A program made the position numbers and the translations under genes. Source: Coix lacryma-jobi var. lacryma-jobi (Eukaryota > Streptophyta > Magnoliopsida > Poales > Poaceae). Taken from it: DNA of 64,000 bases. Each line of letters begins with the position of its first letter. Position 1 is the first letter of the stretch. Shown one piece after another: positions 22,588-36,868 of this stretch. The stretch is taken from assembly GCA_009763385.1 (NCBI GenBank), contig CM019831.1, positions 78,460,815 to 78,524,814 of the forward strand, read 5' to 3'. The notes under the pieces were generated by a model. That model was not told the origin of the DNA, did not search any database, and saw nothing but the letters and a program-made list of their open reading frames with translations.

Positions 22588-25525
22588 TGAGTTTTGAGTC
22601 AAACGGAGATGATTAGGTGCGTCAATTTTGAAAAATTCAACCGTGAGTTTTCCGGTGCATCAGTGGTGAAAACGGCCCTTATGCGCGAGTTTTGCGGCTC
22701 CGTTCCTCCGAAAATAAAAGTGCCAAAACCCCACAAAAAATGAGTTTTGGGTCAAAAGGAGATGATTGGGTGCGTCCGTTGTGAAAAATTCAACCGTGAA
22801 TTTTTCGGTGCATCAGTGCTGAAAACGGCCCTCCTGTGCGAGTTTTGCGGCTCCGTTCCTCCGGAAATAAAACTGCCAAAAACCTACGAAACATGAGATT
22901 TGGGTCAAACGAAGATGATTGGGTGCGTCTGTTGAGAAAAATTCAACCGTGAGTTTTTCGGTGCATCAGTGGTTAAAATGGCCCTCCTGCGCGAGTTTTG
23001 CAGCACTGTTCCTCCAAAAATGAAAGTGCCAAAAATCCACCAAATAGGAGTTTTGTGTCAAACGGAGATGATTGAGTGCGTCCATTGTGAAAAATTCAAC
23101 CCTGAGTTTTTCGGTGCATCAGTGGTAAAACGGCCCTCCCATACGAGTGTTGCGGCACCGTTCCTCCGGAAATGAAAGTGTCAAAAACCCACCAAACATG
23201 AGTTTTGGGTCAAACAGAGATGATTGGGTGCGTCCGTTGCGAAAAATTCAACCGTGAGTTTTTCGGTGCATCAGTGGTTAAAACGACCCTCCTCCACGAG
23301 TTTTGCAGCACCGTTCCTCCAAAAATGAAGTGCCAAAAACCCACCAAACATGATTTTCGGGTCAAACGAAGATGATTGGGTGCGTCCATTGTGAAAGATT
23401 GAACTGTTTGTTTTTCGGTGCATCCGTGGGTAAAATGACCCTCCCGTACGAGTTTTGCGGCACCATTCCTCTGGAAATGAAAGTACCAAAAACCCACCAA
23501 ACAAGAGTTTTGGGTCAAACGGAGATGATTGGGTGCGTCCGTTGTGAAAAATTCAACCATGAGTTTTTCGGTGCATCAGTGGGTAAAACGGCCCTCCCAT
23601 ACGAGTGTTGCGGTACCGTTCCTCCGGAAATGAAAGTGCCAAAAACCCACCAAACATGAGTTTTGGGTCAAACGGAGATGATTGGGTGCGTCCATTTTGA
23701 AAAATTCAACCGTGAGTTTTCCGGTGCATCAGTGGTGAAAACGGCCCTCCTGCGCGAGTTTTGCGGCTCCGTTCCTCCGAAAATAAAAGTGCCAAAAACC
23801 CACCAAACATGAGTTTTGGGTCAAATGGAGATGATTGGGTGCTTCCGTTGCGAAAAATTCAACCGTGAGTTTTTCGGTGAATCAGTGGTTAAAACGGCCC
23901 TCCTGCGCGAGTTTTGCAGCACCGTTCCTCCAAAAATAAAAGTGCCAAAAACCCACCAAACCTTAGTTTTGGGTCAAACGGAGATGATTGGGTGCGTCCG
24001 TTGCGAAAAATTCAATCGTGAGTTTTTCGGTGCATCAGTGGTTAAAACGGCCCTCCTACGCGAGTTTTGCAGCACCGTTCCTCCAAAAATGAAAGTGCCA
24101 AAAACCCACCAAACATGAGTTTCGGGTGAAACGGAGATGATTGGGTGCGTCCGTTGTGAAAGATTGAACTGTTTGTTTTTCGGTGCATCCGTTGGTAAAA
24201 TGTCCCACTCGTACGTGTTTTGCGTCGCCGTTTCTCCGGAAATGAAAGTGCCAAAAACCCACCCAACATGAGTTTTGGGTCAAACGGAGATGATTGGGTG
24301 CGTCCATTTTGAAAAATTCAACCGTGAGTTTTCCGGTGCATCAATGATGAAAACGGCACTTATGCGCGAGTTTTGCGGCTTGTTCCTCTGAAAATAAAAG
24401 TGCCAAAACCCCACCAAACTTGAGTTTTGGGTCAAACGGAGATGATTGGGTGCGTCCGTTGCGAAAAATTCATCCGTGAATTTTTCGATGCATCAGTGGT
24501 TAAAACGGCCCTCCTGCGCGAGTTTTGCGGCACCATTCCTCCAGAAATGAAAGTGCCGAAAACCCACCAAACATGAGTTTTGGGTCAAACGGAGATGATT
24601 GGGTGCTTCCGTTGCGAAAAATTCAACCGTGAGTTTTCCGGTGCATCAATGGTTAAAACGGCCCTCCTGCGCGAGTTTTGCAGCACCGTTCCTCCAAAAA
24701 TAATAGTGCCAAAAACCCACCAAACATGAGTTTTGGGTCAAACGGAGATGATTGGGTAAATCAGCCCTCCCATACGAGAGTTGCGGCACCGTTCCTCCGG
24801 AAATAAAAGTGCCAAAACCCCACCAAACATGAGTTTTGGGTCAAACAGAGATGATTGGGTGCGTCCATTTTGAAAATTTCAACCGTGAGATTTCCGGTGC
24901 ATCAGTGGTGAAAATGGCCCTTCTGCGCGAGTGTTGCGGCACCGTTCCTCCGGAAATGAAAGTGCCAAAAACCCACCAAACATGAATTTTGGGTCAAACA
25001 GAGATGATTGGGTGCGTCCGATGCGAAAAATTCAACCGTGAGTTTTTCGGTGCATGAGCGGTTAAAACGACCCTCCTGCGCGAGTTTTGCAGCACCGTTC
25101 CTCCAAAAATGAAAGTGCCAAAAACCAACCAAACATGAGTTTCGGGTCAAACGGAGATGATTGGGTGCGTCCATTGTGAAAGATTGAACTGTTTTTTTTT
25201 GGTGCATCCGTGGGTAAAATAGCCCTCTAGTACGTATTTTGCGGCACCGTTCCTTCGGAAATGAAAGTGCCAAAAACCCACCAAACATGAGTTTTGGGTC
25301 AAATAGAGATGATTGGGTGCGTCCGTTGTGAAAAATTCAACCGTGAGTTTTTCGGTGCATCAGAGGGTAAAATGACCCTCCTGCGCGAGTTTTGCGGCAC
25401 CGTTCCTCCGGAAATGAAAGTGCCAAAACCCACCAAACATGAGTTTTGGGTCAAATGGGGATGATTGGGTGCGTCCGTTGTGAAAGATTCAACCGTGAAT
25501 TTTTCGGTGCACCAGTGGTGAAAAA

Positions 25526-26263
25526 ATGGCCCTCCTGCGCGAGTTTTGCGGCACCATTCCTCCGGAAATGAAAGTGCCGAAAACCCACCAAACACGAGTT
25601 TTGGGTCAAACAGAGATGATTGGGTGCATCCATTGCGAAAAATTCAACCGTGAGTTTTTCGGTGCATCAGTGGTTAAAACGGCCCTCCTGCGCGAGTTTT
25701 GCAGCACCGTTCCTCCAAAAATGAAAGTGCCAAAAATCCACCAAATAGGAGTTTTGGGTCAAACGGAGATGATTGAGTGCGTCCATTGTGAAAAATTCAA
25801 CCATGAGTTTTTCGGTGCATCCGTGGGTAAAATGGCCCTCCCATACGAGTGTTGCGGCACCGTTCCTCTGGGAATGAAAGTGTCAAAAACCCACCAAACA
25901 TGTGTTTTGGGTCAAACAGAGATGATTGGGTGCGTCCGTTGCGAAAAATTCAAATGTGAGTTTTTCGGTGCATCAGTGGTTAAAACGACCCTCCTGCGCG
26001 AGTTTTGCAGCACCGTTCCTCCAAAAATGAAAGTGCCAAAAACCCACCAAACATGAGTTTCGGGTCAAACAGAGATGATTGGGTGCGTCCATTGTGAAAG
26101 ATTGAACTGTTTGTTTTTCGGTGCATCCGTGGGTAAAATGGCCCGCCCGTACGAGTTTTGCGGCACCGTTCCTCTGGAAATGAAAGTGCCAAAAACCCAC
26201 CAAACATGAGTTTTGGGTCAAACGGAGATGATTGGGTGCGTCCGTTGTGAAAAATTCAACCAT
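25526..26263. repeat. Satellite block, copy 1 of a 2,755-bp-offset duplication
   Basis: Shares with 28281-28976 the uncommon variants ATCCACCAAATAGGAG, AACATGTGTTTTGGG, GTGCCTCCGGGAATG-like changes (CTGGGAATG here) and ATGGCCCGCCCG, at an offset of 2,755 bp (18 monomers). Confidence 0.72.
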
Positions 26264-28280
26264 GAGTTTTTCGGTGCATCAGTGGGTAAAACGGCCCTCC
26301 TGCGCGAGTTTTGCAGCACCGTTCCTCAAAAAATGAAAGTGCCAAAAACCCACCAAACATGAGTTTCGGGTCAAACGGAGATGATTGGGTGCGTCCATTG
26401 TGAAAGATTGAACTGTTTGTTTTTCGGTGCATCCGTGGGTAAAATGGCCCTCCCGTACGAGTTTTGCGGCACCGTTCCTCTGGAAATGAAAGTGCCAATA
26501 ACCCACCAAACATGAGTTTTGGGTCAAATGGAGATGATTGGGTGCGTCCGTTGCGAAAAATTCAACCGTGAGTTTTTCGGTGCATCAGTGGTTAAAACGA
26601 CCCTCCTGCGCGAGTTTTGCAGCACCGTTCCTCCAAAAATGAAAGTGCCAAAAACCCACCAAACATGAGTTTCGGGTCAAACGGAGATGATTGGGTGCGT
26701 CCATTGTGAAAGATTGAACTGTTTGTTTTTCGGTGCATCCGTGGGTAAAATGGCCCTCCCGTACGAGTTTTGCGGCACCGTTCCTCTGGAAATGAAAGTG
26801 CCAAAAACCCACCAAACATGAGTTTTGGGTCAAACGGAGATGATTGGGTGCGTCTGTTGTGAAAAATTCAACCATGAGTTTTTCGGTGCATCAGTGGGTA
26901 AAACGGCCCTCCCATACGAGTGTTGCGGTACCGTTCCTCCGGAAATGAAAGTGCCAAAAACCCACCAAACATGAGTTTTGGGTCAAACGGAGATGATTGG
27001 GTGCGTCCATTTTGAAAAATTCAACCGTGAGTTTTCCGGTGCATCAGTGGTGAAAACGGCCCTCCTGCGCGAGTTTTGCGGCACCGTTCCTCCGAAAATA
27101 AAAGTGCCAAAAACCCACCAAACATGAGTTTTGGGTCAAACGGAGATGATTGGGTGCGTCCGTTGCGAAAAATTCAAACGTGAATTTTTCGATGCAACAG
27201 TGGTTAAAACGGCCCTCCTGCGCGAGTTTTACGGCACCGTTCCTCCGCAAATAAAAGTGCCTAAAACCCAACAAACATGAGTTTTGGGTCAAATGGAGAT
27301 GATTGGGTGCTTCCGTTGCGAAAAATTCAACCGTGAGTTTTTCGGTGAATCAGTGGTTAAAACGGCCCTCCTGCGCGAGTATTGCAGCACCGTTCCTCCA
27401 AAAATAAAAGTGCCAAAAACCCAACAAACGTGAGTTTTGGGTCAAACGAAGATGATTGGGTGCGTCCGTGGCGAAAAATTCAATCGTGAGTTTTTCGGTG
27501 CATCAGTGGTTAAAACGGCCCTCCTGCGCGAGTTTTGCGGCACCGTTCCTCCGCAAATAAAAGTGCCTAAAACCCAACAAACATGAGTTTTGGGTCAAAT
27601 GGAGATGATTGGGTGCTTCCGTTGCGAAAAATTCAACCGTGAGTTTTTCGGTGAATCAGTGGTTAAAACGGCCCTCCTGCGCGAGTTTTGCAGCACCGTT
27701 CCTCCAAAAATAAAAGTGCCAAAAACCCACCAAACATGAGTTTTGGGTCAAACGGAGATGATTGGGTGCGTCCATTTTGAAAAATTCAACCGTGAGTTTT
27801 CCGGTGCATCAGTGGTGAAAACGGCCCTCCTACGCGAGTTTTGCGGCACCGTTCCTCCGGAAATAAAAGTGCCAAAAACCCAACAAACATGAGTTTCGGG
27901 TCAAACGGAGATGATTGGGTGCGTCCATTGTGAAAGATTGAACTGTTTTTTTTTGGTGCATCCGTGGGTAAAATAGCCCTCTAGTACGTATTTTGCGGCA
28001 CCGTTCGTTCGGAAATGAAAGTGCCAAAAACCCACCAAACATGAGTTTTGGGTCAAACAGAGATGATTCGGTGCGTCCGTTGTGAAAAATTCAACCGTGA
28101 GTTTTTTGGTGCATCAGAGGGTAAAATGACCCTTCTGCGCGAGTTTTGCGGCACCGTTCCTCCGGAAATGAAAGTGCCAAAAACCCACCAAACATGAGTT
28201 TTGGGTCAAATGGGGATGATTGGGTGCGTCCGTTGTGAAAAATTCAACCGTGAATTTTTCGGTGCTCCAGTGGTGAAAAA

Positions 28281-28976
28281 ATGGCCGTCCTGCGCGAGTT
28301 TTGCGGCACCATTCCTCCGAAAATGAAAGTGCCGAAAACCCACCAAACACGAGTTTTGGGTCAAACAGAGATGATTGGGTGCGTCCGTTGCGAAAAATTC
28401 AACCGTGAGTTTTTCGGTGCATCAGTGGTTAAAACGGCCCTCCTGCGCGAGTTTTGCAGCACCGTTCCTCCAAAAATGAAAGTGCCAAAAATCCACCAAA
28501 TAGGAGTTTTGGGTCAAACGGATATGATTGAGTGCGTACATTGTGAAAAGTTCAACCATGAGTTTTTCGGTGCATCAGTGGGTAAAACGGCCCTCCCATA
28601 CGAGTGTTGCGGCACCGTTCCTCCGGGAATGAAAGTGTCAAAAACCCACCAAACATGTGTTTTGGGTCAAACAGAGATGATTGGGTGCGTCCGTTGCGAA
28701 AAATTCAAATGTGAGTTTTTCGGTGCATCAGTGGTTAAAACGACCCTCCTGCGCGAGTTTTGCAGCACCGTTCCTCCAAAAATGAAAGTGCCAAAAACCC
28801 ACCAAACATGAGTTTCGGGTCAAACAGAGATGATTGGGTGCGTCCATTGTGAAAGATTGAACTGTTTGTTTTTCGGTGCATCCGTGGGTAAAATGGCCCG
28901 CCCGTACCAGTTTTGCGGCACCGTTCCTCTGGAAATGAAAGTGCCAAAAACCCACCAAACATGAGTTTTGGGTCAA
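28281..28976. repeat. Satellite block, copy 2 of a 2,755-bp-offset duplication
   Basis: Partner of 25526-26263. A 5-bp insertion follows at about 29,011 (GAAAAATTAAATTCAACCG instead of GAAAAATTCAACCG), probably an exchange junction. Confidence 0.72.
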
Positions 28977-31900
28977 ACGGAGATGATTGGGTGCGTCCGT
29001 TGTGAAAAATTAAATTCAACCGTGAGTTTTTCGGTGCATCAGTGGTTAAAACGACCCTCCTGCGCGAGTTTTGCAGCACCGTTCCTCCAAAAATGAAACT
29101 GCCAAAAACCCACCAAACATGAGTTTCGGTTCAAACGGAGATGATTGGGTGCGTCCATTGTGAAAGATTGAACTGTTTGTTTTTCGGTGCAGCCGTGGGT
29201 AAAATGGCCCTCCCGTACGAGTTTTGCGGCACCGTTCCTCTGGAAATGAAAGTGCCAAAAACCCACCAAACATGAGTTTTGGGTCAAACGGAGATGATTG
29301 AGTGCGTCCGTTGTGAAAAATTCAACCATGAGTTTTTCGGTGCATCAGTGGGTAAAATGACCCTCCTGCGCGAGTTTTGCGGCACCGTTCCTCCGGAAAT
29401 GAAAGTGCCAAAAACCCACCAAAAATGAGTTTTGGGTCAAATGGGGATGATTGGGTGCGTCCGTTGTGAAAAATTCAACCGTGAATTTTTCGGTGCACCA
29501 GTGGTGAAAAAATGGCCCTCCTGCGCGAGTTTTGCGGCACCATTCGTCCGGAAATGAAAGTGCCGAAAACCCACCAAACATGAGTTTTGGGTCAAATGGA
29601 GATGATTGGGTGCTTCCGTTGCGAAAAATTCAACCGTGAGTTTTTCGGTGAATCAGTGGTTAAAACGGCCCTCCTGCACGAGTTTTGCAGCACCGTTCCT
29701 CCAAAAATAAAAGTGCCAAAAACCCACCAAACATGAGTTTTGGGTCAAACGGAGATGATTGGGTGCGTCCGTTGCGAAAAATTCAATCGTGAGTTTTTCG
29801 GTGCATCAGTGGTTAAAACTGCCCTCCTACGCGAGTTTTGCAGCATCGTTCCTCCAAAAATGAAAGTGCCAAAAACCCACCAAACATGAGTTTCGGGTGA
29901 AACGGAGATGATTGGATGCGTCCGTTGTGAAAGATTGAACTGTTTGTTTTTCGGTGCATCCGTTGGTAAATGGCCCTCTCGTACGTGTTTTGCGGCACCG
30001 TTCCTCCGGAAATGAAAGTGCCAAAAACCCACCAAACATGAGTTTTGGGTCAAACAGAGATGATTGGGTGCGTCCGTTGTGAAAAATTCAACCATGAGTT
30101 TTTCGGTGCATCAGTGGGTAAAACGGCCCTCCCATACGAGTGTTGCGGTACCGTTCCTCCGGAAATGAAAGTGCCAAAAACCCACCAAACATGAGTTTTG
30201 GGTCAAACGGAGATGATTGGGTGCGTCCATTTTGAAAAATTCAACCGTGAGTTTTCCGGTGCATCAGTGGTGAAAACGGCCCTCCTGCGCGCGTTTTGCG
30301 GCACCGTTCCTCCGGAAATAAAAGTGCCAAAAACCCAACAAACATGAGTTTTGGGTCAAAGGGAGATGATTGGGTGCTTCCGTTGCGAAAAATTCAACCG
30401 TTAGTTTTTCAGTGAATCAGTGGTTAAAACGGCCCTCCTGCGCGAGTTTTGCAGCACCGTTCCTCCAAAAATAAAAGTGCCAAAAACCCAACAAACATGA
30501 GTTTTGGGTCAAACGGAGATGATTGGGTGCGTCCGTTGCGAAAAATTCAACCATGAGTTTTTCGGTGCATCAGTGGGTAAAACGGCCCTCCCATACGAGT
30601 GTTGCGGTACCGTTCCTCCGGAAATGAAAGTGCCAAAAACCCACCAAACATGAGTTTTGGGTCAAACGGAGATGATTGGGTGCGTCCATTTTGAAAAATT
30701 CAACCGTGAGTTTTGCGGTGCATCAGTGGTGAAAACGGCCCTCCTGCGCGAGTTTTGCGGCTCCGTTCCTCCGAAAATAAAAGTGCCAAAAACCCACCAA
30801 ACATGAGTTTTGGGTCAAACGGAGATGATTGGGTGCGTCCGTTGCGAAAAATTCAACCGTGAATTTTTCGATGCATCAGTGGTTAAAACGGCCCTCCTGC
30901 GCGAGTTTTGCGGCACCGTTCCTCCGGAAATAAAAGTGCCAAAAACCCAACAAACATGAGTTTTGGGTCAAATGGAGATGATTGGGTGCTTCCGTTGCGA
31001 AAAATTCAACCGTGAGTTTTTCGGTGAATCAGTGGTTAAAACGGCCCTCCTGCGCGAGTTTTGCAGCACCGTTCCTCCAAAAATAAAAGTGCCAAAAACC
31101 CACCAAACATGAGTTTTGGGTCAAACGGAGATGATTGGGTGCGTCCGTTGCGAAAAATTCAATCGTGAGTTTTTCGGTGCATCAGTGGTTAAAACGGCCC
31201 TCCTACTCGAGTTTTGCAGCACCGTTCCTCCAAAAATGAAAGTGCCAAAAACCCACCAAACATAAGTTTCGGGTGAAACGGAGATGATTGGGTGCGTCCG
31301 TTGTGAAAGATTGAACTGTTTGTTTTTCAGTGCATCTGTTGGTAAAATGGCCCTCTCGTACGTGTTTTGCGGCACCGTTCCTCCGGAAATGAAAGTGCCA
31401 AAAACCCACCAAACATGAGTTTTGGGTCAAACGGAGATGATTGGGTGCGTCCATTTTGAAAAATTCAACCGTGAGTTTTCCGGTGCATCAATGGTGAAAA
31501 CGGCCCTTATGGGCGAGTTTTGCGGCTCCGTTCCTCTGAAAATAAAAGTGCCAAAACCCCACCAAACAAGAGTTTTGGGTCAAACGGAGATGATTGGGTG
31601 CGTCCGTTGCGAAAAAATCAACCGTGAATTTTTCGATGCATCAGTGGTTAAAACGGCCCTCATGCGCGAGTTTTGCGGCACCATTCCTCCGGAAATGAAA
31701 GTGCCGAAAACCCACCAAACATGAGTTTTGGGTCAAACGGAGATGATTGGGTGCTTCCGTTGCGAAAAATTCAACCGTGAGTTTTTCGGTGCATCAATGG
31801 TTAAAACGGCCCTCCTGCGCGAGTTTTGCAGCACCATTCCTCCAAAAATAAGAGTGCCAAAAACCCACCAAACATGAGTTTTGGGTCAAACGGAGATGAT

Positions 31901-32737
31901 TGGGTAAAACAGCCCTCCCATACGAGTGTTGCGGCACCGTTCCTCCGGAAATGAAAGTGCCAAAAACCCACCAAACATGAGTTTTGGGTCAAACGGAGAT
32001 GATTGGGTGCGTCCATTTTGAAAAATTCAACCGTGAGTTTTCCGGTGCATCAGTGGTGAAAATGGCCCTTCTGCGCGAGTGTTGCGGCACCGTTCCTCCG
32101 GAAATGAAAGTGCCAAAAACCCACCAAACACGAGTTTTGGGTCAAACAGAGTTGATTGGGTGCGTCCGTTGCGAAAAATTCAACCGTGAGTTTTTCGGTG
32201 CATGAGCGGTTAAAATGACCCTCCTGCGCGAGTTTTGCAGCACCGTTCCTCCAAAAATGAAAGTGCCAAAAACCCACCAAACATGAGTTTCGGGTCAAAC
32301 GGAGCTAATTGGGTGCGTCCATTGTGAAAGATTGAACTATTTTTTTTTGGTGCATCCGTGGGTAAAATAGCCCTCTAGTACGTATTTTGCGGCACCGTTC
32401 CTTCGGAAATGAAAGTGCCAAAAACCCACCAAACATGAGTTTTGGGTCAAACAGAGATGATTGGGTGCGTCCGTTGTGAAAAATTCAACCGTGAGTTTTT
32501 CGGTGCATCAAAGGGTAAAATGACCCTCCTGCGCGAGTTTTGCGGCACCGTTCCTCCGGAAATGAAAGTGCCAAAAACCCACCAAACAAGAGTTTTCGGT
32601 CAAATGGCGATGATTGGGTGCATCCGTTGTGAAAAATTCAACCGTGAATTTTTCGGTGCACCAGTGGTGAAAAAATGGCCCTCCTGCGTGAGTTTTGCGG
32701 CACCATTCCTCCGGAAATGAAAGTGCCGAAAACCCAC

Positions 32738-34114
32738 CAAACACGAGTTTTGGGTCAAACAGAGATGATTGGGTGCGTCCGTTTTGAGAAATTCAACCGT
32801 GAGTTTTCCGGTGCATCAGTGGTGAAAACGGCCCTCCTGCGTGAGTTTTGCAGCACCGTTCCTCCTAAAATAAAAGTGCCAAAAACCCACCATACATGAG
32901 TTTTGGGTCAAACGGAGATGATTGGGTGCGTCCGTTGCGAAAAATTCAACCGTGAATTTTTCGATGCATCAGTGGTTAAAACAGCCCTCCTGCGCGAGTT
33001 TTGCGGCACCGTTCCTCCGGAAATAAAAGTGCCAAAAACCCAACAAACATGAGTTTTGAGTCAAATGGAGATGATTGGGTGCTTCCGTTGCGAAAAATTC
33101 AACCGTGAGTTTTTCGTTGAATCAGTTGTTAAAACGGCCCTCCTGCGCGAGTTTTGCTGCACCGTTCCTCCAAAAATAAAAGTGCCAAAAACCCAACAAA
33201 CATGAGTTTTGGGTCAAACGGAGATGATTGGGTGCGTCCGTTGCGAAAAATTCAATCGTGAGTTTTTCGGTGCATCAGTGGTTAAAACGGCCCTCCTACG
33301 CGAGTTTTGCAGCACCGTTCCTCCAAAAATGAAAGTGCCAAAAACCCACCAAACATGAGTTTCGGGTGAAACGGAGATGATTGGGTGCGTCCGTTGTGAA
33401 AGATTGAACTGTTTGTTTTTCGGTGCATCCGTTGGTAAAATGGCCCTCTCGTACGTGTTTTGCGGCACCGTTCCTCCGGAAATGAAAGTGCCAAAAACCC
33501 ATCAAACATGAGTTTTGGGTCAAACGGAGATGATTGGGTGCGTCCGTTGTGAAAAATTCAACCATGAGTTTTTCGGTGCATCAGTGGGTAAAACGGCCCT
33601 CCCATACGAGTGTTGCGGTACCGTTCCTCCGGAAATGAAAGTGCCAAAAACCCACCAAACATGAGTTTTGGGTCAAACGGAGATGATTGGGTGCGTCCAT
33701 TTTGAAAAATTCAATCGTGAGTTTTCTGGTGCATCAGTGGTGAAAACGGCCCTCCTGCGCGAGTTTTGCGGCACCGTTCCTCCGAAAATAAAAGTGCCAA
33801 AAATGCAACAAACATGAGTTTTGGGTCAAATGGAGATGATTGGGTGCTTCCGTTGCGAAAAATTCAACCGTGAGTTTTTCGGTGAATCAGTGGTTAAAAC
33901 GGCCCTCCTGCGCGAGTTTTGCAGCACCGTTCCTCCAAAAATAAAAGTGCCAAAAACCCAACAAACATGAGTTTTGGGTCAAACGGAGATGATTGGGTGC
34001 GTCCGTTGCGAAAAATTCAACCATGAGTTTTTCGGTGCATCAGTGGGTAAAACGGCCCTCCCATACGAGTGTTGCGGTACCGTTCCTCCGGAAATGAAAG
34101 TGCCGAAAACCCAC
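32738..34114. repeat. 9-monomer (1,377-bp) higher-order unit, copy 1
   Basis: Exactly 9 x 153 bp, starting at CAAACACGAG. Diagnostic variants CACCATACATGAG, TTCGTTGAATCAG, TTTTGCTGCACCG and CCCATCAAACATG recur 1,377 bp later. One monomer carries a private AAAATGCAACAAACATG. Confidence 0.85.
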
Positions 34115-35491
34115 CAAACACGAGTTTTGGGTCAAACAGAGATGATTGGGTGCGTCCGTTTTGAAAAATTCAACCGTGAGTTTTCCGGTGCATCAGTGGT
34201 GAAAACGGCCCTCCTGCGTGAGTTTTGCAGCACCGTTCCTCCGAAAATAAAAGTGCCAAAAACCCACCATACATGAGTTTTGGGTCAAACGGAGATGATT
34301 GGGTGCGTCCGTTGCGAAAAATTCAACCGTGAATTTTTTGATGCATCAGTGGTTAAAACAGCCCTCCTGCGTGAGTTTTGCGGCACCGTTCCTCCGGAAA
34401 TAAAAGTGCCAAAAACCCAACAAACATGAGTTTTGGGTCAAATGGAGATGATTGGGTGCTTCCGTTGCGAAAAATTCAACCGTGAGTTTTTCGTTGAATC
34501 AGTGGTTAAAACGGCCCTCCTGCGCGAGTTTTGCTGCACCGTTCCTCCAAAAATAAAAGTGCCAAAAACCCAACAAACATGAGTTTTGGGTCAAACGGAG
34601 ATGATTGGGTGCGTCCGTTGCGAAAAATTCAATCGTGAGTTTTTCGGTGCATCAGTGGTTAAAACGGCCCTCCTACGCGAGTTTTGCAGCACCGTTCCTC
34701 CAAAAATGAAAGTGCCAAAAACCCACCAAACATGAGTTTCGGGTGAAACGGAGATGGTTGGGTGCGTCCGTTGTGAAAGATTGAACTGTTAGTTTTTCGG
34801 TGCATCCGTTGGTAAAATGGCCCTCTCGTACGTGTTTTGCGGCACCGTTCCTCCGGAAATGAAAGTGCCAAAAACCCATCAAACATGAGTTTTGGGTCAA
34901 ACGGAGATGATTGGGTGCGTCCGTTGTGAAAAATTCAACCATGAGTTTTTCGGTGCATCAGTGGTTAAAACGGCCCTCCCATACGAGTGTTGCGGTACCG
35001 TTCCTCCGGAAATGAAAGTGCCAAAAACCCACCAAACATGAGTTTTGGGTCAAACGGAGATGATTGGGTGCGTCCATTTTGAAAAATTCAACCGTGAGTT
35101 TTCCGGTGCATCAGTGGTGAAAACGGCCCTCCTGCGCGAGTTTTGCGGCACCGTTCCTCCGGAAATAAAAGTGCCAAAAACCCAACAAACATGAGTTTTG
35201 GGTCAAATGGAGATGATTGGGTGCTTCCGTTGCGAAAAATTCAACCGTGAGTTTTTCGGTGAATCAGTGGTTAAAACGGCCCTCCTGCGCGAGTTTTGCA
35301 GCACCGTTCCTCCAAAAATAAAAGTGCCAAAAACCCAACAAACATGAGTTTTGGGTCAAACGGAGATGATTGGGTGCGTCCGTTGCGAAAAATTCAACCA
35401 TGAGTTTTTCGGTGCATCAGTGGGTAAAACGGCCCTCCCATACGAGTGTTGCGGTACCGTTCCTCCGGAAATGAAAGTGCCAAAAACCCAC
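34115..35491. repeat. 9-monomer (1,377-bp) higher-order unit, copy 2
   Basis: Same start (CAAACACGAG) and same diagnostic variants as copy 1. It has a private GAGATGGTTGGG near 34,750, which reappears near 45,120 and 45,890 and so marks descent of the later block. Confidence 0.85.
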
Positions 35492-36868
35492 CAAACACGA
35501 GTTTTGGGTCAAACAGAGTTGATTGGGTGCGTCCATTACGAAAAATTCAACCGTGAGTTTTTCGGTGAATCAGTGGTTAAAACGGCCCTCCTGCGCGAGT
35601 TTTGCAGCACCGTTCCTCCAAAAATAAAAGTGCCAAAAACCCACCAAACATGAGTTTTGGGTGAAACGGAGATTATTGGGTGCGTCCGTTGCGAAAAATT
35701 CAATCGTGAGTTTTTCGGTGCATCAGTGGTTAAAACGGCCCTCCTGCGCGAGTTTTGCGGCACCGTTCCTCCAAAAATGAAAGTGCCAAAAACCCACCAA
35801 ACATGAGTTTCGGGTGAAACGGAGATGATTGGGTGCTTCCGTTGCGAAAAATTCAACCGTGAGTTTTTCGTTGAATCAGTGGTTAAAACGGCCCTCCTGC
35901 GCGAGTTTTGCTGCACCGTTCCTCCAAAAATAAAAGTGCCAAAAACCCAACAAACATGAGTTTTGGGTCAAACGGAGATGATTGGGTGCGTCCGTTGCGA
36001 AAAATTCAATCGTGAGTTTTTCGGTGCATCAGTGGTTAAAACGGCCCTCCTACGCGAGTTTTGCAGCACCGTTCCTCCAAAAATGAAAGTGCCAAAAACC
36101 CACCAAACATGAGTTTCGGGTGAAACGGAGATGATTGGGTGCGTCCGTTGTGAAAGATTGAACTGTTTGTTTTTCGGTGCATCCGTTGGTAAAATGGCCC
36201 TCTCGTACGTGTTTTGCGGCACCGTTCCTCCGGAAATGAAAGTGCCAAAAACCCATCAAACATGAGTTTTGGGTCAAACGGAGATGATTGGGTGCGTCCG
36301 TTGTGAAAAATTCAACCATGAGTTTTTCGGTGCATCAGTGGGTAAAACGGCCCTCCCATACGAGTGTTGCGGTACCGTTCCTCCGGAAATGAAAGTGCCA
36401 AAAACCCACCAAACATGAGTTTTGGGTCAAACGGAGATGATTGGGTGCGTCCATTTTGAAAAATTCAACCGTGAGTTTTCCGGTGCATCAGTGGTGAAAA
36501 CGGCCCTCCTGCGCGAGTTTTGCGGCACCGTTCCTCCGGAAATAAAAGTGCCAAAAACCCAACAAACATGAGTTTTGGGTCAAATGGAGATGATTGGGTG
36601 CTTCCGTTGCGAAAAATCCAACCGTGAGTTTTTCGGTGAATCAGTGGTTAAAACGGCCCTCCTGCGCGAGTTTTGCAGCACCGTTCCTCCAAAAATAAAA
36701 GTGCCAAAAACCCAACAAACATGAGTTTTGGGTCAAACGGAGATGATTGGGTGCGTCCGTTGCGAAAAATTCAACCATGAGTTTTTCGGTGCATCAGTGG
36801 GTAAAACGGCCCTCCCATACGAGTGTTGCGGTACCGTTCCTCCGGAAATGAAAGTGCCAAAAACCCAC
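35492..36868. repeat. 9-monomer (1,377-bp) higher-order unit, copy 3 (hybrid)
   Basis: Same length and start, but the first monomers differ (GTTGATTGGG, CATTACGAAAAATTC, GGGTGAAACGGAGATTATTGG). The last six monomers match copies 1 and 2, including TTCGTTGAATCAG and CCCATCAAACATG. It is best read as a hybrid unit formed by exchange. CAAACACGAG follows again at 36,869. Confidence 0.8.

Noticed and set aside
25526..26056. Longest repeated open frames (up to 176 codons) as a tandem-repeat protein gene
   Set aside because: The same peptide units recur on both strands throughout the array. They are set by a period divisible by three, lack consistent start context or flanking signals, and are broken by stops and indels at random.
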